The notes below the pieces were generated by a model, which searched no databases, was not told the origin of the DNA, and saw only the letters and a program-made list of their open reading frames with translations. From positions 1 to 18,412 of the forward strand of contig CAMLED010000005.1 of the NCBI GenBank assembly GCA_946479115.1: a stretch of DNA of 18,412 nt, given 5' to 3'. Source of the stretch: an uncultured Candidatus Saccharibacteria bacterium (GTDB lineage Bacteria > Patescibacteria > Saccharimonadia > Saccharimonadales > UBA6022). Below are positions 13,912 to 18,412 of the stretch, one piece after another. Each line of letters opens with the position of its first letter. Positions within the stretch are counted from its first letter, which is position 1. A program made the translations under genes and the position numbers.

Positions 13912-14566
13912 TTCGTTTGAATTTACGCGCTACTAAACGAAGGACCACAACGACAATCGTCACCCATGCAATGCTGGCACACCACCCAGCCAAAACATCA
14001 CTAGGATAATGTACTCCTAAATACAAGCGAGATAGTCCAACAAGACCAACAATGATTGACCCTGCTGCTACCGCCAACCAGCGGTATTTTGTTTTCCATA
14101 GAATTACCACCAAACAGGCAATTAATGCCGCACTCGCCATAGCGTGCCCGCTAGGAAATGAGAAACTTGTCTCTACAACTGATGGGTGCCACAAACTTGG
14201 ACGGTCTCGTTGAAATAGCGCCTTTAACACAATATTCGCTGCTGCCGCTCCACCTACACCAAATGCCAATATAAGCGCCGGACGTTTTCGTTTTCTATAT
14301 ACCCAATAATATATTGCCAACAGCAATGTCACCGCAACTACCGCCACGATTCCACCAAGCTCTGTAATGATTAAAAAGAACTGGTCAAAAAAGGCATTTG
14401 AGTGTGCATGCAGCCAATTAAGAATCGCGATATCAAAACCAATTGGTTCTTTTTCAATAATTTCACCTGCGATTTTAGCGAGTATCACAACTGGTGTCCA
14501 AAAGATTACAAGCACAGCAACTAGTAGACTAATTCGATGTTGTCGCAGTCGTTCGATAATTTTCAT
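13880..14566 (-). CDS. PAP2-family membrane phosphatase
   Basis: A 228-aa polytopic protein (about six membrane segments) with the full acid phosphatase signature. It has K-x6-RP (Lys115 to Arg122-Pro123), PSGH (138-141, catalytic His141), and SR-x3-G-x-H-x3-D (Ser179 to Asp190, catalytic His186). Members dephosphorylate lipid phosphates such as undecaprenyl pyrophosphate or phosphatidic acid on the outer face of the membrane. A role in recycling the carrier lipid for cell wall or surface glycan synthesis would fit the surface theme of the window, but is inferred. It has no Shine-Dalgarno. TATAAT lies 8 nt before the ATG, predicting a leaderless mRNA. The tail overlaps the DUF1697 gene by 32 bp. 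Confidence 0.92.
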   Translation of the reverse strand: MKIIERLRQHRISLLVAVLVIFWTPVVILAKIAGEIIEKEPIGFDIAILNWLHAHSNAFFDQFFLIITELGGIVAVVAVTLLLAIYYWVYRKRKRPALILAFGVGGAAAANIVLKALFQRDRPSLWHPSVVETSFSFPSGHAMASAALIACLVVILWKTKYRWLAVAAGSIIVGLVGLSRLYLGVHYPSDVLAGWCASIAWVTIVVVVLRLVARKFKRTSLDSVAQEA

Positions 14567-14574
14567 TACATCTT

Positions 14575-14603
14575 ATTATAGCCTAACGTTCTCCATACAA
14601 AGA
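14575..14603 (-). promoter_or_regulatory. Promoter of the PAP2 phosphatase gene
   Basis: Minus strand TATAAT (14580-14575) lies 8 nt before the ATG at 14566. A weak TCTTTG (14603-14598) sits 17 nt upstream of it. The inverted repeat at 14584-14609 covers the spacer and the -35, so a bound repressor would block it. Confidence 0.5.
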
Positions 14604-14609
14604 ACGTTA
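14584..14609. repeat. Inverted repeat TAACGTTCT-N8-AGAACGTTA, candidate operator
   Basis: A perfect 9-bp inverted repeat with an 8-nt centre, in the gap between the divergent PAP2 and 82/94-aa genes. It covers the PAP2 promoter spacer and ends 1 nt before the -35 of the plus-strand promoter (14611). There is no T-run on either side, so a protein-binding site is more likely than a terminator. Confidence 0.5.
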
Positions 14610-14610
14610 A

Positions 14611-14639
14611 TTGACTATTATTATTATATATATTATAAT
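14611..14639 (+). promoter_or_regulatory. Consensus-like sigma70 promoter of the 82/94-aa gene
   Basis: TTGACT (14611-14616), 17-nt AT-rich spacer, perfect TATAAT (14634-14639). This is the best promoter in the window. Transcription should start near 14646, just before the ATG at 14651 and about 40 nt before the GTG at 14687. Confidence 0.75.
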
Positions 14640-14686
14640 ATGAGCAATAGATGGATCGTCCGTCTATGTGTCGTGAGAGGCTTATT

Positions 14687-14935
14687 GTGTCGTCAATCAT
14701 TGTACCCTCAAAATTTGCTAATGTGGAGCTTGTCTTTAATATTCCTACAAAGGAGATGCTTGCCGAACTGAGTCCAGAGCAGCAAGCGAAAATTGAAGAC
14801 AATATCCGCCACCAGACCAGAAGTCTACTCAAACACTTCGAGGAGGCTTTTCTCAACCAAGGAAATCTTGATGACTTTCTTAATCCAGAGAACGCGGATA
14901 GCAGCCTTGAGCTACTCGACCAGTCCAATCACTAG
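14687..14935 (+). CDS. Small soluble protein of unknown function (start uncertain)
   Basis: 82 aa from the GTG at 14687, or 94 aa if the in-frame ATG at 14651 is used. I prefer the GTG because GAGAGG lies 6 nt upstream and the sequence after it (SSIIVPSKFANVELVFNIP) reads like an ordinary domain start, whereas the extra 12 residues look untypical. The ATG at 14651 would give a near-leaderless message, as in neighbouring genes. The remainder is acidic and helical (LSPEQQAKIEDNIRHQTRSLLKHFEEAF), ending in a Glu/Asn/Asp-rich tail. No family is recognised. It is expressed from a near-consensus promoter beside an inverted repeat and followed by two terminators, so it is probably a highly transcribed single gene. 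Confidence 0.6.
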   Translation: MSSIIVPSKFANVELVFNIPTKEMLAELSPEQQAKIEDNIRHQTRSLLKHFEEAFLNQGNLDDFLNPENADSSLELLDQSNH

Positions 14936-14948
14936 GCACTAGCCGCCG

Positions 14949-14999
14949 AAAAGGCCGCCGAAGACTTATGTCTTTCGCGCAAGCCCTCGGCGGCCTTTT
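14949..14999. terminator. Terminator with branched loop after the 82/94-aa gene
   Basis: AAAAGGCCGCCGA (14949-14961) pairs perfectly with TCGGCGGCCTTTT (14987-14999). The 25-nt interior contains a further small hairpin, AGAC/GTCT. A and T flanks on both sides make it usable in both directions. It starts 13 nt after the TAG of the plus-strand gene. Confidence 0.85.
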
Positions 15000-15011
15000 C
15001 ATTTACATAAA

Positions 15012-15048
15012 ACACACCCCAGCGATTAGCCAGGGTGTGTCCTTTTTT
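15012..15048. terminator. Bidirectional terminator before the Kelch gene end
   Basis: ACACACCC (15012-15019) pairs with GGGTGTGT (15033-15040). Six T follow on the plus strand (15043-15048), and the minus-strand reading gives GGGTGTGTTTTATG. It lies 14 nt beyond the stop of the minus-strand Kelch gene and probably ends that transcript, while backing up the terminator at 14949 for the plus strand. Confidence 0.82.
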
Positions 15049-15062
15049 AGCCAGTAGTTAAA

Positions 15063-17474
15063 CTAGTTTGTCATAACAACGTCAGCCCAATAATTGGTGG
15101 CGTTCCATGATTCAGTTGGGAATCCTGTTCCACCAGTCTTAAAGACACCGTTAACACCAGCGCCCGTGACCCCGCTTTGGAAAGCGTGGAGAGGTGCAGC
15201 ATCAACCGAAGTTGTCGCAAATTGCGATTCAGTAAATGCGAATGGGCCAGTACTAATCACATACGAAACGATGTATGGTGTGTTAGCGCTGATCGCAACT
15301 GGTGATGACAATGTCGCCGTCTGCCAGCCACTTGCCGTTTCACCAGTGAACGTTACTGTTGCAAGTTTTGTACCCGTATTGCTCCACAAGTTACCAACAT
15401 GAGACGAAGCCATGCCCGCAACCTTATAGAACTTCAATGCAGTCACATTGCCCGCTGTTTCACTGTAAAAACGTGTTCCTAATTCATATGCAGATGTGTT
15501 TGCCGATGAAGTTGATGCTGGCGTACCGCTAGCACCCAAGACGGTACATGGGCAGGTTGCATAATCGGCAGGATCAGTCTGTTCGAACCCAACAGATGTT
15601 GTTGGTTCTGTACCAGTATAAGCACGAGTAAACACAAAGTTCCATGCTGATGTATTAGGGTTACCCGTTGCAAGATGAATATTGCCATTACGGTACGTTG
15701 TATCGTTCGTTTGATTAATCAATGTTCCGTTACGATACAAAGCAATATTCGTCGCAGTACTTACTACCTTAAAACGCTGGCTACCGGTTGCAATAGCTGC
15801 ATCAGTACCAAGCTTCGTAAAGGTCGCGCCTGTTTCTTTATAGATACTTGTTGCCTGTGGTGTTACACCAAAGTCATTGTATGGTACATGGTAGCCATTT
15901 AGTGACTGGCCATACGTACCGGCGTTACCATGGATAGTAATTGTGTTCCATGCGCCAGCACCACTTTGCGTACCCTGTGCTTCTAGGACAAAGCTACCGC
16001 TAGTTGCATAATTAGATTGCACCTGAGACATAAATGGACCGTTCGCAATCGTACCTAGTACCGGTACCATACGTGTTAGACCAGTTGCGTCTGCCTGGTA
16101 GTTACCGCTTTTTTGTAGCCAGTTCGTATCAGTGTCAGCCGCTGGGTCATAGACTGATGCGAACAATAGCCCGTATGGCCCAGTCCAATCTTGACGACCG
16201 GCAAAGGTATAGATTTTGCCATTGTAAACACCACCTGCAACACCATCGGCTGCGTGTTTACCAAATGACTTTTCTGTCCATGTGTTAGTCGGAATATCAT
16301 ACTCATATACAGCCGAGCTAAATTCAGCACTTGCTCGTTGACCCTGCACCAAGTAGATCTTGTTTCCAATGACGACATTTTCGCGCATTGAACCATAGGT
16401 TGCAAATGGTGACGCAGCACCAGTTGACCATGTGTTTGTTGCGACATCATAGATACGGTTGGTGTTAGTTGCATCACCGTTCGCGTATCCATTGATAATG
16501 TAGACTTTGCCATTTACATAGCTACATGTTGACCAGCTTAGCATTGGCATTGTCGTATTCGACATAGATGCTTTTTGCGTATAGCTATTTGTTGCTGGGT
16601 TGTAAACATACAGCAAATTGTTATACGCCAAGTAAATCAATGTTCCATCAGTACAACCTGTGATACCCTGGTCAGCCAAGCCAGCCGGAAGTGCTGCTTT
16701 GGTTGTCCAAGTGTTTGCAACTGGATCGTACATTTCATTTGCAGTGCTACCGCCACTGTTATTGCGGCCACCAAAGACATAGATCTTGCCGTTTACAGCA
16801 GCAGAGATTGGTCCCCAACGTAGCGTTGGCATGTCAGCTTTTTTAACATACGCGTTAGTTGCTGGATCAAATGAGTAGTTGATACCTAATGGATCACCCG
16901 CTCCTTGATTGTATCCACCGATAATATAGAACTTGTTGTTAACGAGCGCGACTGTCTCGTCAGCATTCTGCGCAGCCACTGGTAAGCTTGGAAGCTCTTT
17001 CCAAGCTGGATTATCAAAGTTCGAGAAGAATGGGAAGGTTGCCTTACCATCACTTTGACTTGTTGCACTCGTATTACCATAGTAAGCATAAATTGTGCGA
17101 TTCGCATTAGCGGCTACCATTGGAACTTTCACCCAAACAGTACCTGTTTTTGCGGTTGCGTCGTATTTCTCAATCCAATACTTTAATTGAGTGATTCCGT
17201 CGCTGTCGGTAAAACGCAAATCAGCAGCATTAGCTTTCAGTTTACCGTAATCAAATCCAGTCGATGGAAGAGTTACTTTTACCTGATAATTTGTCAGCGC
17301 TGAAGCATTAGTCGTATTATTAACGACAATTGAACTACGGTTTGACCAACCGGTCAGCCATGTAGGATCGACTGCCATCGCACGTGGAATAACTATCGCC
17401 AAAATAACGACAGTCATAACCGCTAATAGCCCCATGATCAGCTTAGCTTTATCTAAGCGTCGAGGTAATATCAT
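15063..17474 (-). CDS. Secreted or anchored DUF2341 / Kelch / DUF4082 surface protein
   Basis: An 803-aa exported protein. Residues 1-34 form a basic start plus hydrophobic segment ending AMA-VDP, a likely signal peptide or anchor. A DUF2341 domain lies at about 38-140 (WSNRSSIVV, LRFTDSDG, YWIEKYD, IYAYYGN). A Kelch propeller follows at about 158-445, with about six repeats showing GKIYVFGG / NKFYIIGG strands and YDPATNTW turns. A LamG-like segment lies at about 450-635 (FVLEAQGTQ, LYRNGTLINQ, WNFVFTRAYTGTEP). The C-terminal DUF4082 is at about 645-803 (LGTRFYSETAG, LKFYKVAG, GNLWSNTGTKLATVTF). All are extracellular ligand or sugar-binding modules; no enzyme motif is seen. It is most likely an adhesin or host/surface-binding protein. 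AAAGGA lies 11 nt before the ATG, a weak Shine-Dalgarno; a long leader is predicted from the upstream promoter. Confidence 0.88.
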   Translation of the reverse strand: MILPRRLDKAKLIMGLLAVMTVVILAIVIPRAMAVDPTWLTGWSNRSSIVVNNTTNASALTNYQVKVTLPSTGFDYGKLKANAADLRFTDSDGITQLKYWIEKYDATAKTGTVWVKVPMVAANANRTIYAYYGNTSATSQSDGKATFPFFSNFDNPAWKELPSLPVAAQNADETVALVNNKFYIIGGYNQGAGDPLGINYSFDPATNAYVKKADMPTLRWGPISAAVNGKIYVFGGRNNSGGSTANEMYDPVANTWTTKAALPAGLADQGITGCTDGTLIYLAYNNLLYVYNPATNSYTQKASMSNTTMPMLSWSTCSYVNGKVYIINGYANGDATNTNRIYDVATNTWSTGAASPFATYGSMRENVVIGNKIYLVQGQRASAEFSSAVYEYDIPTNTWTEKSFGKHAADGVAGGVYNGKIYTFAGRQDWTGPYGLLFASVYDPAADTDTNWLQKSGNYQADATGLTRMVPVLGTIANGPFMSQVQSNYATSGSFVLEAQGTQSGAGAWNTITIHGNAGTYGQSLNGYHVPYNDFGVTPQATSIYKETGATFTKLGTDAAIATGSQRFKVVSTATNIALYRNGTLINQTNDTTYRNGNIHLATGNPNTSAWNFVFTRAYTGTEPTTSVGFEQTDPADYATCPCTVLGASGTPASTSSANTSAYELGTRFYSETAGNVTALKFYKVAGMASSHVGNLWSNTGTKLATVTFTGETASGWQTATLSSPVAISANTPYIVSYVISTGPFAFTESQFATTSVDAAPLHAFQSGVTGAGVNGVFKTGGTGFPTESWNATNYWADVVMTN

Positions 17475-17706
17475 ATATTCTTATTTCCTTTTTTAGTTTG
17501 TTGTTATCCTAGTGGCCGCGGGTACAGCAAACAATGGCACAGCGCTATGCCTCTTCGTGGACAAAACGTCCTGTGAATATAACGAGTTTTACCTCACCCT
17601 CTTTACTAGTATCCTAATCATACGTGAGCAACAACTGGGATACAACTAAATATTCATTGTGAAATAAACATATCACCCACTAGCTGTGGATAGCTATATT
17701 GGTATA
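17475..17706. promoter_or_regulatory. Intergenic region with leader of the Kelch gene
   Basis: No gene is seen in this gap. Reading the minus strand from the promoter at 17617-17645, the Kelch mRNA would carry a leader of about 136 nt. Two small hairpins are visible in it: GGAC-N5-GTCC (17559-17571), and a GGCA...TGCC stem around the AGCGCT palindrome (17536-17551). No terminator with a T-run follows the minus-strand membrane gene ending at 17707, so some read-through into the Kelch gene is possible. Confidence 0.4.
17617..17645 (-). promoter_or_regulatory. Candidate promoter of the Kelch gene
   Basis: Minus strand TTGTAT (17645-17640), 17-nt spacer, TATGAT (17622-17617). The two hexamers and the spacing are identical to those of the candidate promoter at 18284-18312. 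Confidence 0.45.
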
Positions 17707-18258
17707 CTAATATTTCTTGTCGGTATTAGCTGGTGGTACAAATTTAGGTGCGTTCTTGGCCGCCTTGACGCTCGCCACGCTACCGAATTGATCACGAATT
17801 TCAAACAAGAAATAGCCAGCAACTGCCGCCCATAGTACATTCATAATAAGAGTTGATAGATCAAAACCAAACACAAAGGCTACTACTGCTAGGCCAACTT
17901 GAACCAATACGAGCAAGAGCAACAAAGACCAGCCTTTCTTTTGCCTATCTTTCAATGGCTTAATAGCAATCGCTGCAATAATACCCTCAATGATCACGCC
18001 TGCGAATGCCACAAGGGCCACCAGCAAGCCTGCGCCAACAATTGCTGCACCGACCGGTCCACCCAAACCAACGACAAATAGTGCCGCTATCGCTCCAAAG
18101 AAGATGATGTTTACGACCGCGAGTGCCGCCAAGATAACACCAATCAATGTAAGCCACCAAATATTCGCGCCCAGCCATTGTCGAAAAGCCAGCGGCAAAT
18201 GAGGCAGTTTACTATACCAATCAGCTGCGCGTGTTTCTGTTTTGTTAACAAATTCCAT
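17707..18258 (-). CDS. Multi-pass membrane protein, unknown function
   Basis: A 183-aa protein with four or five hydrophobic segments between about 30 and 155: IWWLTLIGVILAALAVV, a Gly/Ala-rich pair around VVGLGGPVGAAIVGAG, WSLLLLLVLVQVGLAVVAF, and IMNVLWAAVAGYFLF. A soluble N-terminal arm and a polar Lys/Pro-rich tail (KFVPPANTDKKY) flank them. A basic loop (KPLKDRQKKG) separates the first and second halves. No family or motif is recognised. The start is supported by AAGGAG 5 nt upstream of the ATG. The promoter lies just after the stop of the gene to the right, so it can be transcribed alone. Confidence 0.8.
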   Translation of the reverse strand: MEFVNKTETRAADWYSKLPHLPLAFRQWLGANIWWLTLIGVILAALAVVNIIFFGAIAALFVVGLGGPVGAAIVGAGLLVALVAFAGVIIEGIIAAIAIKPLKDRQKKGWSLLLLLVLVQVGLAVVAFVFGFDLSTLIMNVLWAAVAGYFLFEIRDQFGSVASVKAAKNAPKFVPPANTDKKY

Positions 18259-18283
18259 CGTATCTCCTTACTTCATTTTCACT

Positions 18284-18312
18284 ATCATACCCTAGGGATT
18301 TGCGACATACAA
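18284..18312 (-). promoter_or_regulatory. Candidate promoter of the multi-pass membrane protein
   Basis: Minus strand TTGTAT (18312-18307), 17-nt spacer, TATGAT (18289-18284). It begins 2 nt after the stop codon of the partial gene to the right and predicts a leader of about 19 nt that includes the Shine-Dalgarno. Confidence 0.45.
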
Positions 18313-18313
18313 C

Positions 18314-18412
18314 TTAGCGCTTCGTTGACTCTCGACGACAGGGCCACATTCCCCATGCACTCCAGGCCGCTAATATACCGAGCGCAACAAAGATGAACAT
18401 TTGCCACCAGCC
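18314..18412 (-). CDS. C-terminal end of a membrane protein, truncated by the window edge
   Basis: On the minus strand an open frame enters from the right edge and ends at TAA (18316-18314). It gives 32 residues: GWWQMFIFVALGILAAWSAW, then GMWPCRRESTKR. This is a typical last membrane helix followed by a short basic cytoplasmic tail. The frame has no stop up to the edge and codon use looks ordinary. The family cannot be named from this fragment. Confidence 0.55.
   Translation of the reverse strand, partial: GWWQMFIFVALGILAAWSAWGMWPCRRESTKR

Noticed and set aside
14367..14771. A 134-codon plus-strand frame spanning the PAP2 gene start and the next gene
   Set aside because: It is antisense to a clear PAP2 gene, then runs out of frame through the 82/94-aa gene and its promoter.
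14651..14935. The 82/94-aa protein as a Pup-like modifier for the nearby Mpa/ARC ATPase
   Set aside because: Its size is roughly right, but it ends in LLDQSNH rather than GGQ or GGE and lacks the Pup C-terminal helix pattern.
17685..17706. Intrinsic terminator after the multi-pass membrane gene
   Set aside because: Only a 5-bp TAGCT/AGCTA hairpin is present and no T-run follows it on the minus strand.
1..18412. Recoded TGA (as in Gracilibacteria or Absconditabacteria)
   Set aside because: No recognised gene has an internal TGA, and pgl ends at TGA in an ATGA overlap with gnd, so the standard code holds.
1..18412. CRISPR array, insertion sequence, prophage or integration site next to the tRNA
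   Set aside because: No regularly spaced direct repeats, transposase or integrase motifs, or repeated tRNA 3' end were seen.

Overview
The window looks like a chromosomal segment of a Candidate Phyla Radiation bacterium, most likely Saccharibacteria (TM7). The grounds are short tightly packed genes, moderate GC, the standard genetic code (TGA is used as a stop), many single-pass or secreted proteins with a monoderm style of membrane anchor, a lone pgl-gnd pair, and an actinobacterial-type proteasomal ATPase. The lineage call is inference; no 16S rRNA or ribosomal protein is present to fix it.

Layout, left to right. (1) Positions 1-1881, plus strand: the end of a membrane protein, then 6-phosphogluconolactonase and 6-phosphogluconate dehydrogenase, overlapping by ATGA (oxidative pentose phosphate steps). 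(2) Positions 1889-7008, minus strand: a compact four-gene operon read right to left. It encodes a 78-aa membrane protein, a processive family-2 glycosyltransferase, and two membrane-anchored NodB-type polysaccharide deacetylases with accessory beta-rich domains. This is the arrangement expected for making and N-deacetylating an exported amino-sugar polymer. (3) Positions 7236-8996, plus strand: a membrane-anchored GH10 glycosidase, divergent from that operon across a 227-bp regulatory gap. (4) Positions 9154-10857, plus strand: an Mpa/ARC AAA ATPase with an intact GQYL proteasome-docking tail, preceded by a leader hairpin and followed by a strong terminator. (5) Positions 10906-12234, minus strand: a proline/glutamine-rich single-pass protein of unknown function. 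(6) Positions 12335-12409: tRNA-Gln(CTG) with its own promoter and terminator. (7) Positions 12499-14935: small single genes (a 62-aa membrane protein, a 170-aa possible ADP-ribosyltransferase-like protein, a DUF1697 protein, a PAP2 phosphatase on the minus strand, and an 82/94-aa unknown). (8) Positions 15063-17474, minus strand: a large surface protein in which a Kelch propeller appears to be nested inside a DUF2341/LamG-like unit, with a C-terminal DUF4082 domain. (9) Positions 17707-18412, minus strand: a multi-pass membrane protein and the 3' end of another membrane gene that runs out of the window.

The main biological theme is the cell surface. The glycosyltransferase and deacetylase operon, the GH10 enzyme and the Kelch/DUF2341/DUF4082 protein all act at or outside the membrane. 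The second theme is protein turnover, through a Mpa/ARC ATPase with no 20S subunit, Pup or Pup ligase beside it. A third, genome-wide theme is visible in the starts: operon-internal genes have clear Shine-Dalgarno sites, while several stand-alone genes have a -10 box only 6-10 nt before the ATG and no Shine-Dalgarno, as expected of leaderless mRNAs.
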